Source: Bursaphelenchus xylophilus
Lineage: Eukaryota > Nematoda > Chromadorea > Rhabditida > Aphelenchoididae
Reading direction: 5' to 3'
DNA length: 64,000 bases
Assembly: GCA_904066235.2 (NCBI GenBank)
Contig: CAJFCV020000006.1
Location: forward strand, 7,564,001-7,628,000
Shown here: one piece after another, positions 10,727 through 23,400 of the stretch
Numbering within the stretch: position 1 is the first letter of the stretch
Layout: each line of letters opens with the position of its first letter
Position numbers and translations under genes: made by a program
Notes under the pieces: model-generated
Databases searched by the model: none
What the model saw: the letters and a program-made list of their open reading frames with translations, nothing else
What the model was told of the DNA's origin: nothing

Positions 10727-11427
10727 TCAATCAGCCTCGGGCGCCAATAAACTTTGTTGGTTGAGGAGCCAGAGTAATCTCAGATTGTTCTCGTATTCCT
10801 CGGGAGGGGTGTCCGGGTTCCTGATCTCGTTCTTCTTGCCTCGATGTGCCACCATTGGCTTCGATCCCATTAAAGTTCTGAACACTTCCTGCAATAATGA
10901 TATTATTCTGTTTTATTAACATTTAAGGTAAGAAATTAACAAAATTCAAGAAAATAAGCTATTCTCTGTGTTTTGTAACAGCCCCCGTTTCGGTCTTTCG
11001 TCCTCAAAAAATCTAAATCTGGGTGGCGGATATGCAAATTGCTTGAAAAAAGTAGCGCTCAGTCCATGGAAAGCGTTTCAGAACCAGAAACTTTGAAATT
11101 TTCGTTTTCACTGCATTTCGAAGCACCTCAAATGATGTCAGGCCAAGGGGATAGTGGCCGTTTGGGCCGTTATCTCCAAAACTGGATCCGATGGAAAAGC
11201 GGACGACTTGAGTAAAGTTAACTATCAAAATATTTGTACTGCGGAAATTTGTTTTGCAAAAGAATTCTAGGGTTTAAGGAAATAACGAAAGGAGGGGAGA
11301 ACCCTGAGTTATCTATAATTACACTCACCTGAATCCTCGTCATCGAATTGGTGGGTCGCGAGTGGACGGGGGAGAAGACAAAGCCCAACAGTGCCACTAA
11401 CAGTACAACAACTTTTAACAATTTCAT
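10727..11427 (-). CDS. Small secreted peptide precursor, candidate neuropeptide/hormone
   Basis: Two exons, 11427-11329 and 10888-10727, joined in phase 0, give 86 residues. Residues 1-26 (MKLLKVVVLLVALLGFVFSP...) are a strong signal peptide. The second exon begins EVFRTLMGSKPMVAHRGKK. Its Gly-Lys-Lys is the classic amidation plus dibasic cleavage signal and would release a peptide ending in His-Arg-amide. The remaining segment (NEIRNPDTPPEEYENNLRLL...) is an acidic, Cys-free spacer ending QQSLLAPEAD. There are no cysteines and no second peptide copy. I do not recognise the family. An acceptor (tttaatttcag) lies 11 bp 5' of the ATG and suits trans-splicing. The 440-nt intron and the 2.6 kb of empty DNA 5' of the gene are large for this window, as is common for cell-specific peptide genes. 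The processing is inferred. Confidence 0.6.
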
Positions 11428-14019
11428 ATTGCCAAGGCCTGAAATTAAAATTACTAGAAAAGAAAGGCTACAATCTTGGAAATACGAACTCTTCCGGGGC
11501 CGGGAATGCAAATATAAAGGATAATAGAGAAAGCGATCATCGGAGATAAACGGAATTACATGTCAAATGACGTGTCTTACAGAGTGCAACAAGAGTTATG
11601 ACAACCAGATAAGAGATTGTTCTTCTAGATCTTCCAAAATAGACACAAAATGTCAAATTGTAAAGTTATAAAACCAGAGAACAAATTTTTTATTACTCTT
11701 AGTTAGTACACTATAACTGCCTCACCAAATATTCGATCATTATCTCAACTCATTGAGGAATTTGCATTTAAAAACAAGGAACTGCCCCCACCCAGAAACT
11801 TTACGAAAAAGGGGCGGGGCCTAAACGGGAATAGCCATGACGCTGATTTGAGAGTACGGTAATGGAGTATGACAAAAGAGGTGGGTGCTGCACATTACGA
11901 AATGGAATCTGAAGCATCCGAACACGACAGAAGGTGGGACTGAGAGAGTACGGGGAAAGAAGAGGAAAAACAGGTGGAGGGAGTGATTGATTGGGAACTA
12001 ACGACGGTTAAAACATGGCCACAACAAATGAGGGAGGGGATCAGGGTGTTCTCATCGCCATCACTTAATCTGCAAAGTCGAGGAGAAAACATTTGAGAAT
12101 TTACCGCAAATTACCGTAAACAACTGGCATCATCGTTACAGTAACCGATGCGGATATTTCCGATCCCTGCCGAGGCATTCCCATCGGCATTCCGCCAATG
12201 TAAAAGGACATCTCGGGTTCCATGAAGCGGGGGATTCGCTCTTTACGACCTCAAGGTACGATGTAAAAAAGGAGCGATAATGCCCGACCCATCGCTCCCC
12301 CGAGGCCATGCGGTCATATCCCGGCCAAGGTCGTCGTCATCGCTGTCAAAACAAAGGAAAAGTTTTTGGTTTCCGCTCCAATTTAAATTTAGCACCGCCT
12401 GAGGGCATTGCGCCTCGAAATTAAACGGAAAACCAATTAAAACCACTCAAGGAGGGCTATTAATAATTAAAATCGGGCCTGCACATTACGATACAGTAAT
12501 TCAGAAGAGCACAATCCGAGTCATCGCTTCAAGTCAAGCTAATCACTGTGCGCTCCGGAGAACGTCGATTTAATATTTATGAGATTTTACGCAAGTCTGT
12601 CATGGAAACTGGATACTTAAATTATACATTTAAAATACCCCTGCTTATTACCTGTCTCAAATGCAAATAAACATATAACCGAGCGAAATCAACCTGTCAA
12701 AAAGTAATTTGCATTAATAAATCCGGCAAAAATATCCAGTACAACCCTTTTTCCGCACCAAAAACTGAAAATTTCACGGGAAAATGACCTTACAGAGCGA
12801 CACCATGGTGTTAATCTTTATCCCGGAGCTAATTGATTTGCTCATAATATGCGTCAAAAGGTGAAACGAACCAAACTAATGGTGGCTGTAAGTGAATTTT
12901 TTGGCCAATTACAAGGCCTGGAACCAGATTGTGTTTCTGGGCATGACTTATTCATTTGATTGGGGTCTTATTATTTATGAATTGTTATAATGTTGAGGCG
13001 TAAAAAACCACTCCCATTTATAAATGTTATTTGTGTGGGTGCTGACTGTGAGTGAAAATAAATTCTCAAATACACCGTGGGTAGAATATATGGGACAAAT
13101 CCATCTGAATCCATCGTGTTTTTCCTGATCACGTAAAATGTGTTAAGTAAAAATTATCTTTATAAAAGTAAAAAACTGTTGTTGCCGGCATCATAATTAA
13201 AAGCCCACATGGTTACAAATTGCAATTTGCATATGAATATTACTGACAAAAATAATTAGAATAACAACAAGTGAAACGTGTCACAATGCAAAGATGTCAT
13301 CCATAGACAAAAAATTCAATTTCCGTCCAAAACTAATTAAAATCTGGGAGGGGGGGGGGGCAGTCCAACCCGATCCAAATTGCCGGCCCATTAAACCCGG
13401 ATCGGGTGGTGACCGGAGGGCAAAGGCGGCGAACAGAGAGTTGTAATCATTCGGAAAATGCCCTCATATGTGATAAACAACCGACGTCTGTAAACATCGT
13501 AAACTGTTCATCACTCTGCAACTCCTGCGAAATGTCTAATACGACAAAACTGAGTTTGAAGCCATCGATTCCAGTAAGGCACATACATATTTTAGCGAGT
13601 AATGCAGGAAAACAAATATCTTACAAAACGGAGACTTCACGCCCGTGGAGTGGCCTCCGACGTAGTTGAGGAGTTACGTAAGACTACTCCAAATGGGATC
13701 ACAGTTTGAGATTCGAGTGGCCGGAGGAGGGTGATAAGAAACAACACTTGTAAGTTCCTAAGCCCTTCAGTTCCATCCACCCTTTCCCTCCCACTCGAGT
13801 CATTTGGAGAATTAAATCCGTTCAGCTGGGTAAATCCATTTAAGGTTTTCTAAGTACTCCCTCGCATTGATCTTGACTAAACTAGAGACAATTTAGCTTA
13901 TGAGGGGATACACAATATACGAAAAGACCTTTGGCAACAGTAGAAAAAACGGAACAAGTTTTAAAACACCACACAAAAGACAAAACAATTTATTCAAAAA
14001 TATACAACAACAATCTTGA
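11428..14019. other. 2.6-kb non-coding region 5' of the peptide gene
   Basis: This is the largest gene-free stretch in the first half of the window. It is bounded by the peptide gene start (-) and the 3' end of the MATH gene (-), so it is mainly the peptide gene's upstream region. It has several TAAT/ATTA-type homeodomain-like sites (for example ttaataattaaaatc near 12460), a 12-mer direct repeat (tgcacattacga at 11889 and 12480) and a poly-G run near 13350. Short open frames look random. Confidence 0.5.
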
Positions 14020-17000
14020 TTAAAAAGGAAAATTTATGGAGGAACCAGGGGAAAATTTAGCGACATCTTCCCTCGATAGATAGACGGGCTTTACTTCTAC
14101 CACCTTTTGGACGACGATCACTGGAGGAATTTTCAGTAAACTGGGAGCCACCGGCATTCGAAGATTACTCGGAGGAAGGTCGGGATTCTCATGCGAGGCC
14201 TTCATCTCTTCCATATATCTAACAACTTCTTCTTCATAACTGGACCAACAAAGTTCTTGGGTGTCCAATTCTCGGGAGTTTTCATATGACAGAGATCTGA
14301 ATAATAAAACTTACCGAAGGTATGCCTTACTTACCCTTCCTTTTTTCTTTTCTGAATCAACTTCAGAGAGAGATCAGCGACCACCAAGGCCTTCTCCAGT
14401 TCGTTTATCTTCTCCTTCAACTTGTATTCATCTAATTCTTTTTCCAATTGTTTTATTCTACTGGATTCACTTGGTTTGTTGCACACGGGATTGGCAACCT
14501 TCTTCTGCAAATGTGAAGTGATTTCCGTTAGTAACCAGAAGATATTCACCCTCTTTAACATACCTGCTCAAGTTTTTTACAACATTCTTTAGATTTTTCC
14601 AGCTGATCCCTGAGCTGTTTGATGGTTGATTGATTCTCCTTCACTTCCGATTGCAACCTTTTCTTGGAATCCTTCAGGCTTTGCTCTGATTTTGATTTTT
14701 CTGCCAATTCCTTCTGTAAATGACTGAGTTTACCCTTGGTTTCGTCCAATTCGTGATGAGCAACTTTCAAATGATCCTCCCTAAAATGGTTTTGTTTATT
14801 ATGCATATTACCAACAGTCAATTTTCCCTCAACCATAAAATTGCGTAACAAACAGCACGTCAATCCAGCATACTTGAAGCTATTTCTTGACCGAGATTTA
14901 ATCAATGCGGCATTTCGTCAAATAGAATCTTGGAGAAAAGTGATATTATAGGGTGGGCCACTCCCAAATTTTGAACGGCAAAAAAACACAAATTAAGACG
15001 AAATTTCAACAGTCATTGATTTTTATGACCAAATTCCACTATTTTTTACGTTTTTTGAATTGAAAGGTACTTTGAAAATTCCCATAAACACCCGAAAATA
15101 CCCAGCTTCATGGATATATACCCCCGTCAGAACCCTGGTGAACAGCCTACTGGGTACCCGTGCCCAAAATTCTTGCTGAAGCCCCAACTTACGCAGATTG
15201 CAACCTTTTTCGATACTTCTCAATCTCTGAAATGAAACTCTTTTCCTTCTTCTTGTACTTCTTGTTCTCCTCCTTTAAATGCCTAGTAGAACTTTCTACT
15301 TTCCCATGTTCCTCTTTCAAAATTTGAAGCCGATCTTTAATTTCTTCGGTCATCAGTTTCTCTTTTTCAAACTCCTTAATAAGAGTTTGGTTCTGAGCTT
15401 TTAAATCTTTGGTCATTCTGTTGAATTGGGGAAGAAACGAATCGATAGGCAGAAAGACGACGTCCAAGATATAATGGAAATGGATCAGAAGCTCGAGAGG
15501 ATTGCCCGAGAGTGGATCCCATCTCTCAAAATACTGCAAAGCAGCTTCAACTTTTATTGGGAATTCCTCAATTTTACCTAAAGAAAAATAAAATTTTAAA
15601 TGAGAACCTACAATCCGCATCCATTCCTTTTTTGCAAACACTATCTTTTACACCACGGAGGATGGACGAGTAAGCCGTTGTAAATTCAGTTGAGTAGTAG
15701 TAGTTCCGAACGAATTTTAAAAATTGTATCAGCTTTCGATGAAATCTTTTGCCGTAATCTTTGAAAATATCCTGAAACGACATTCAGTATAAGATAGAAC
15801 AAAACAAACCTTAACTTTCTCTCGGCATTTATCACAGTAAATATCGGCAGGAATTGCAAGGGCGCTTGATTCCTTCTTTTCCGGTTGAAAAAAATTTGTT
15901 GCAATTTCCCTCAGCTAACATAAAAATATAACTTTAAGGTCAGACGGTCTACACTTACCTTCTTTTTCTTGGAAAGACACTTCAAAATCTCCTCACGGAC
16001 ATGCTTCTTTTCTTCGGAAGACTTGGCAATGGTGCTTTGTTGGTACAACATTAAGATGTCTTGATCTGTATCATACTCATCTTTACTCAATCTCTCCAAG
16101 TGTTTTCTATTGATATTGTCCAAGATATTCGACATTAGTTTAGCGAATTCGTCCCCATATGCAACTCTCTTCAATTCTGGGATAAATCGCTTCATGTTAG
16201 GATCATCTTGCCATTCCTGTTATAAATATTCGGTTGAATAAAAACTTTTTCCCATTTTTCAAAAGTTGAAGTCGATTATTTTTTAACTCGGATCTTGGTC
16301 GTAAACTCCAAAAATGGAAAAGTTTTTTAAAAAGTTAATAAAATATCTCACTTCGTTTCTAAGAAATAAAATTACAGGGTAAGTACCTCAAGTGCGACGC
16401 TCACATTTTGATGAAACTTGGTACAAATTTAGAATAATTTTTTCTGAAATATATGCGATACTCCTATCTCGCACTGTGCAGAAAAACCCGAGATTTTTAT
16501 AGATCATGGACAAAAGTTTTTTCTTTCTGACCGTTCTCCACGTTTAGCGTACTCCCTCGGCGACAAAGATCATTCAATATCCCGGCGGCGCCTGCAAAGC
16601 GCGAGCCAAAACTTTCAGGAATTGATATTTAGTCTATGCCAAACGTGTGTAAAAATTTTAAAGGAAATCTGAGCTTCGCACTTGGAGTACTTTCCCAGTT
16701 AGAAACGACTTAATACCTTCGTTATCAACTGATCCCTTCATCAGACATACCTCAACATATCGACCGACAACATCCTCTATGATTTCTTCAACTGACAAAA
16801 TCTCGGAGACTTCGTGTTTGAGCATGATATGCTCCGTTGCATGTCCTAGTTCAGGAGGATGGAGGATTAGATCTATGATAACTACAGGGTCTCCCCTATC
16901 TAAGTCCACACACATCGACGACGTATTTTTGGAGTTTTCCTTTTCATTGTTTCGTGGTTGCGCCATCGCTGATCCGCAACCAGCATCTGCGTCCACTGGG

Positions 17001-19105
17001 GGATTATCTCTCATTCGTTGAGAAACTTCATTAACCAGAGAATTGAGTGAAGGCGACTTGGAAGTAGAAGGTTTACATAATGGAACCTCTGGACGTGAAC
17101 CCTCTCGGGGCGTACTCGAAGATTTCTGGTTTACCTTGTTGACAGCAGGAGCTTTCTGGACACATTCCGTGCATTTCAGTGGTGAAGACTTTACATTCTA
17201 AACAACTTTCCAAACAGATCTTTAACTTACACTTGTTTTGACCACGGCAGATTTTTTCTTCCGTTCTGTCAAAGCCCTAGCAGTCTTGTTAATCAGTTTC
17301 CCTGCTTCATTCGGAACCGAACCTATAAAAAAATTGGTGACATGGGAACGACCTTACCCTTCACGATACAGCTAGCATCAATGGTAGCTTTCACAGTTCC
17401 AGACTCAATTCGTTTGATTGACTCCTCCAATTTATGGTTTATCAGATCGTTTTTGTACTGAAGAAGCTCCCTCAACGATTGGATATCCGAATAACGCTCG
17501 CAGAGTTCAATCCCCTGCGTAATACATTCAATCGCTTTATCAGTAAATCCTTTATCTCTTTGCATTTCGGAGATCTTCCGGTATTTGCTGATTTTTTCTC
17601 TGAATTGAGACAATCCCCTAAACCAATATTATGATAAGATCGAAATTCTTACATAATTCCAGTGGCTTCAACGTTATTCAAAATTACTTCGACTCCAACA
17701 GCCCCTGCCTTCAAATAACCTTCTTTGTCATTGAAAAGTTCCTGTAAATAATATAAGGTTGATTTAAAGGGTTCACGCCATGCCTAAAATATAATTTTTT
17801 GTTAAATTTCAACCAATGCCACTTTAAGTAATAACGAAGTGGTACCTTAACAACTAGAAGGAAGAAAAAGTAAACCGTTGCGTCTAGAGTCTTTTGTACC
17901 TTCTCAATATTCAAGAAATGGTATGGTTGTAAGTAATCTCTATGGCGCAGTAACCAATTTGCCACAAGGGCGGGTCAAAAAAATTTTATTGCTCAAAATC
18001 TAAAATTTGGCTCTGGCAAAGATTGTCCCTATAGTCGCAGCTATTGGAAGCACTAAGAAATAACGTTTTTTGACATTAATGTGCATGAGTATCACTACGA
18101 GGTCAACCCTGAATATATCGAGTTCCTCTTGCCATAACAGTAAACAATTCCAACAAGCCGCTTAAACTTGCATTTTATGCCAACTTTCTATGTAAAAGGA
18201 GAACTTTTGTTTTGTATACCTTCAATCAAGTTCTGGAATTTTTTGAAGTGGCGGGAAGCCTTTGAAACAATCTATTAACTAGCTTTAAACTACATAAGAT
18301 TGTGCTCACTTTCAAGGTGATAAAGCTCGAATATCCCCAATCACTTTCCTTTGGGGTGTAGTAATGACTGGTCCTCCGTTTAAAATCTGTATTTCCCTTT
18401 AATATAATCTCGGCTTGAGCATTGCATTTCCAAAGGCTAAAATAAATTATTATATCACCGTCACCCACTCAGAATACGAGTCCACGCAACATTGGACAAA
18501 GATTCCCATAACAGGCTCGTTCTTGTCCTTGCATCCAGTAGAACGCGGAATCAAAGTCAATCTCCATGGGATGTTATTCACGTAACAAATTCCAGACCTC
18601 ACAGGTTCACGCAATTTCTTTGCATTTCGAAGTATAATTCCTAGCCTTCGCGGAGGTGCTGCGACAGAGTGAGCCTGATCTAAAACAAGTAAATTCGAAA
18701 ATTACACACAAAACCTTACAACGACATCGTAGATATTCGACGGAGAAATATTCCACTTCATCCTGTGGCTTCTTTCCATGAAAATAATGGACAACCACCT
18801 CGAAATCCGTTTCGTACTCATTGGCCAATGATTTGTCAATTTCGTCCATACGTGTTGTCGAACTTGACTGCAGAAATTTCAGACGCTAAAAGTTTTTATT
18901 TAGGCAAAGAACAAAATTTACCTTCTTTCTGCAAAACTCACTGCAATCTTCACCATCCGTTGACTCGTACGAAGTCATATCGTCGATCTAAAAGGATAAT
19001 TTGGCAAGTACCTAAACTCACGGGTGGTTCCCCTTCTTCTTGATGTTCGAACTCGGCGGGTTTCATAAAATTCGATTCGAATGAAAATCCAGGTTCGGGA
19101 TTCAT
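14020..19105 (-). CDS. MATH-domain and coiled-coil protein (about 1037 residues)
   Basis: Sixteen exons close in phase: 19105-19022, 18987-18922, 18885-18720, 18679-18469, 18436-18310, 17741-17653, 17617-17358, 17322-17231, 17197-16751, 16216-15959, 15914-15810, 15771-15612, 15577-15193, 14780-14564, 14504-14335 and 14296-14020. Residues about 40-245 form a MATH/TRAF-like domain closest in pattern to USP7: GIFVQCCVDSYSDLWKCNAQ, then RRTSHYYTPKESDWGYSSF, then NDKEGYLKAGAVGVEVIL. Next comes a short helical segment resembling a TPR/MIT hairpin (SQFREKISKYRKISEMQRDK ... AIECITQGIELCERY), a Ser/Pro-rich linker with a CTEC pair, a helical region with a CDKC pair, and a coiled coil at about 745-940. 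No protease, RING or BTB domain is visible, so it is not a USP7 orthologue. MATH domains bind peptide degrons and adaptor proteins, so an adaptor or scaffold role is inferred. One intron carries a MITE. Confidence 0.78.
16375..16698 (+). mobile_element. MITE family A, copy 1 (complete, intronic)
   Basis: The left end cagggtaagtacctcaagtg and the right end (reverse complement ctgggaaagtactccaagtg) form imperfect terminal inverted repeats of about 34 bp that continue into gcgacgctcacattt / gcgaagctcagattt. The element is about 324 bp, non-coding and lies entirely inside the 534-nt intron between exons 9 and 10 of the MATH gene. Two related copies are at 53481-53650 and 54410-54763. Confidence 0.75.
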
Positions 19106-19353
19106 ACTTTCTGCAGGATCTGTATAAAGAGCAAATTATTCACAACCAGCCGTGCAAAATTTCGTCAAAAATTGCAAAAAAGAACACTGATCCGCGAATT
19201 TTCTCTCATCACGAAAACAACACCCACATTACACAGCGTTCTGTACTTTTTTGAAAAGAATCGGGTACCGATTTTTTCAAATATTTTTTGATGGTCGGCA
19301 TGTAAAGCGAGTGCCTGCTATAAGATTGACGTGTGAAATTTGCAGTGATTATA

Positions 19354-20082
19354 CGGTGCTGGTCAAAATTATAACCGCACTTTTAAAATTGCTGTAACTT
19401 GCTTGTTTGTCAATAGAAATGGTCATATTTGGCATCAATATGCAGGGCTTCGTGGAAATTGGACAGAGTGAAATTCGACAGAGTGAAATTGGACAGAAAT
19501 AATTTGGACAGAGCGTGGAAATTGGACAGGGTGAAATTGGACAGAGTGAAATTGGACAGAGTGAAATTGGACAGATTTTCACTGCAATCGTACGAAATGT
19601 CAATATTGAACCATCAAATAATTATTTTTTGCAGTGAAAAAAATCTGTCGAGTTTCACTCTGTCCAATTTCACTCTGTCCAATTTCCACGCTCTGTCCAA
19701 ATTATTTCTGTCCAATTTCACTCTGTCCAATTTCACTCTGTCCAGTTTCCACGAAGCCATATGCAGTAGTGCACTATAAATCTTGCGTCAAAAAATTATT
19801 GCGGGAAGTTTCCACAATTTTGAAAAAAATTAAAAACTTCAAAAGTTGAAAGACAAAATTGTAACCTCACTTACAAACTTGGTTTTTTAATAGCATAATT
19901 ACTGAATGGCAATAACTAATGTTTAATTACGTTGCCTGAGGCTTCAATAACGTCGATTAAACAGCCGGGAATACTCCGGCTTTTTTACCTCTCCTGGTTA
20001 AGATTGTTCCAGAATCGAAAAACGACAAATTTTGGGTCAGATAGGCCGTTCTGACAGAGTTGCAAAGAACTAACTAGCACTG
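19354..20082. mobile_element. Tc1-like element remnant flanked by TA
   Basis: The left end after a TA is cggtgctggtcaaaattata, strikingly like nematode Tc1-family termini (CAGTGCTGGCCAAAA...). The right end, read inward on the minus strand from a TA at 20083-20084, is cagtgctagttagttctttg. Only about the first 10 bp of the two ends match, so the ends may come from different family members or have decayed. The interior has no intact transposase. It contains the minisatellite hairpin described separately. Confidence 0.55.
19446..19759. repeat. Long inverted repeat built from a 15-bp minisatellite
   Basis: The left arm (19446-19580) is a chain of gtgaaattggacaga-like units interrupted by an aaataatttggacagagcg unit. 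The right arm (19643-19759) is the inverted version in the same unit order, with one unit fewer. The outer ends are ggcttcgtggaaa and tttccacgaagcc. About 60 bp of unique loop separate the arms, so the transcript would form a long hairpin. Confidence 0.85.
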
Positions 20083-20429
20083 TATAGTAGAAGAAATGGA
20101 GATCTCTGCAGCCTTACAAGTTTTAATTAATTGTCGATATCGGGGTCCGATTCATTTCAAAAAAGGTAAAGAACGCTGGGCAATACAACATTATTTAATA
20201 TTACGCATAATTATGGAACTTTACAGTAAGGTCATATGTAAAATAAAATAAATAATAAGGTATCCTTCTCTAGAGCCGCGCAGCTGCTGTGTAATCAGAA
20301 CCGAATTTGCAATCGAGCTCCAGAATACCAGTACCGGGGTAACGGTAAGGACACGGCCAACAAGTATAGGATGAATCACAGTTGAGATCTCTTTGCCATT
20401 TGTACAATGTGTCCTCGTATGATATAATA

Positions 20430-23400
20430 TTAATGATGGAATATCCGCCAAACCAGTGATCGGGCCTTTTTCCTTTTCCCATTCTTGTCCACCGGAGGGG
20501 CGTATTTCTTTCGTATCTTCTCAAACCGATCTATCGCTGACGAAAAGCTGTTTCGTTGGGTCTAAAGCAATATTTCAAATTGGATGCGCAAACTTTCATT
20601 TGGGGCAGATGTCTTGGCCCAATATTTATACCCAATATCGCAAAATTGTTTGCATCGTTAGCCATTGAGCTGGCATGACAGGCAAAAAAAAATTCCGGCT
20701 TTCCAAACAAAAACATTTTTTTTGGATTTCATATAATAACCGCTAGGGACAAAAAGGTCCATTAAGCAAAAAAGCTCCAGGTATAGGTCGTGACCAAGGT
20801 CAAGGTAGTTGCCTAAGGCACCGCGATATTTCCGGAATTTTGACACTTCCGGAATGGCGGAATAGTGACGGAACCGGGGAAAAATCAAAGATAATGCTTA
20901 GACCTATCATCTGAACCATCTGAATAGATTGACCTCGGAAATTTTTTAAATTTTTTTCTGATTGGGCGTGACCGAGGTCAAAGAGGTTGCCTAAAATTGC
21001 CCGAAAATGGTCTCCATGCTTGACTGTGATGGTCAAGACACTCTATTTAGGTCAGGTGGTCACCAAGATTTTTTTGAACAACTAGTAACATTATTTTCAG
21101 AGGATTTTGGACATTAATCGTGACCTAGGCCTAGGTCGTGACCGTCATAGTCAAGCATTGAGACCATTTTCGGGTAATTTCAGGCAACTTTGACCTCAGT
21201 CACAACCTAGGTCGCGAGCTAGTAAAGTGCAGAAAAAATGAACATGATTTTCGAAATCAGCACCCTCGAAAACCCCTAAATCGAATATTTTTAGAAAAAT
21301 GTCAAAATTACTTTTTAACACTACTACATAAAAAAATTAACAATCAGAAAAAAAAATTATTATAAAAAAATTTTGGATGTTAATAACGATCAATCCATTC
21401 AGATGATAGGTCTAAGCCTTATCTTTGATTTTTCCGCTATTCCGGAAGTGTCACTATTCTGAGAACATTTTGGACATCCACGTTTGACCTCGGTCGCGAG
21501 CTTGGTCATGGCATGTGAACATTAACCCCCGCGGGCCAACGGGGCCCCGTTGGCTAGCGATATAAAAAATTTTGCTATATTGGATATAGATATCGGGCCG
21601 ATAGCCGATGTGCCCCCGAAAGAAATCTGCCCCAAATGAAAGGTAGCAATTGGATGTTATGTTCTTACCTGGTTGAAGAAGAAAGACTGAAGGATTCCCG
21701 TTTCTGTGAACCATTGCAGCATTTCTCTGGTTTCTGGAGATGGATGGGCCATAGCCAATCTTTTGCGGTTTCGGGTTGACAACAATGAGTTACCAAATAC
21801 AGTATAATGCCCGAAGATCCTCGCATACCATACCATGATCTTCTGGAAAATAGTGTTTTTAATTAAGGGTCATTCGTAGAAAAAGTACGAACCTTTTCAA
21901 TCTTCTCATCAGCCTTCAAAGGTGTTTTGATGGGGAATACGGACTTTAGTGAAGAAAGAAGGTCCATCACAATCGTCTTGGGGAAGCCCATGCTGTGTGT
22001 CCAATTGAGCAGGGCCCTGTTTTTCATGTCATTATCATTTAGATTTTGCAAAGGCAGACAAGGTAAAACAATCCCGCGTTCCACATCAATTATAACAATC
22101 TCATCCTGAAAGATGATGTAGATGATGAAAGTGGACTTACCTCAGTATCGCCAGGCAAAGGACACAATAAATCCCGTAGTTTGTTCAGATTGTATCTCAT
22201 GATTCCACAAATATAAGGTGTTGGATTATAACAAAGTTCAGATTGGGAGTCGGGGACCACTGGGACCAGAGTGTAAGGCCATTCGAGTGGGGCCAACAGA
22301 CGCACAAAGGATTGGACTGCTCGTGAGACATCGGAAACCTTTTATTAAATATGCGGTAATGATTAAAGTCCGCTTACATTTGACCCAGTAATCAAAATCC
22401 GCTTCTCAGCGAGTAGACAGAGAAATCCAAAGACACAATTCTCGACCCCGATCTGCTCCACAAGACTACATAAATTCTTGGTCCATCTACTCTCGACTCG
22501 ACCCACAACATATCTCGACTTCTTAATGGCTTCGTTGGAATCCGCCATTCTCAGTTCCAAAAGATCTTTACTCATCGAGAACAGTTTACTGGAGTCTTTG
22601 TGTAAATTGTTGACGAAGTCTGTAGCCAATTGATGAAAAAGACATTCATTTGGTACATGGGAGATAAGAACAAGGACGGAACAACGCTCTGGAATATCCA
22701 ATAAAGTTTTAAAAATTACTTGCAAAAATGGTGACAATTCACGTAAACCAAAGGAAATTATGATTCAAAAAATTTCTACAGATTGTTCAGAGAAACGTGC
22801 CTGAGTTTTTGCCGATTTCTTGGCGCTCACTTGTCAGTCACTTCCCTAGTTAGGTAAATATTTTATTTTATTTTCATATTTTTTTTTCAATTTTGGAGCT
22901 CTCCAGCCAAGAAATCGTGACTCTTGACAAAGAAAACGAAAATTATCGCACCATCCTCGGAGCCATGCCTACTTTCCCGCACATTTCTCTGGACATCATA
23001 ACATACAAAAGTGGTGAGGCTATAAATTACCTTCATCCCGAGCCTCTCGACAAGTGGAATGTTTTCTCTTCCCAATGAATTTGTAGCAATAGGCAAACGT
23101 TCTAAAATAGTGTCGAATACAAGCAATCAAAAAAATTAATATACCTTTCTCCCTTTTCATCGGTCAGAACTACGGGATATGACTCGAGGTCTTCCCTTCT
23201 CATATTCGAATACTTCATAAAGTCTGGATAAAAAATGGCGGGCTGGAATCTGGAAACATTATTTCCTATTGGAGGATATGAAAAGTCGATGGTTGGGACC
23301 ATTTCATAAGTGGTCCCATTCGAGAAACTCTTGTCAAAGTCATTGATCTGGCTGAAGGGCTTCAACTTGATAATAAATATCTGTTTTATGAGATTGTCAT

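Noticed and set aside
16658..16750. Extension of MATH-gene exon 9 into the MITE, with a splice donor provided by the MITE terminus (GGGAAA|gtactc)
   Set aside because: A much better donor (GTTGAG|gtatgt) at 16750 gives the same phase and leaves the MITE wholly intronic.
19440..19770. CRISPR-like spaced repeats and 'CPISLCPIS' repeat proteins
   Set aside because: The units are contiguous, without unique spacers, and form an inverted minisatellite; the peptide repeats are a by-product of the 15-bp unit.
20270..20524. An open frame on the minus strand with CWPCPYRYPGTG-type sequence, at first taken as a Cys-rich secreted protein
   Set aside because: The adjacent frame is the phase-correct last DENN exon (ending WRIFHH), so the Cys-rich reading is out of frame.
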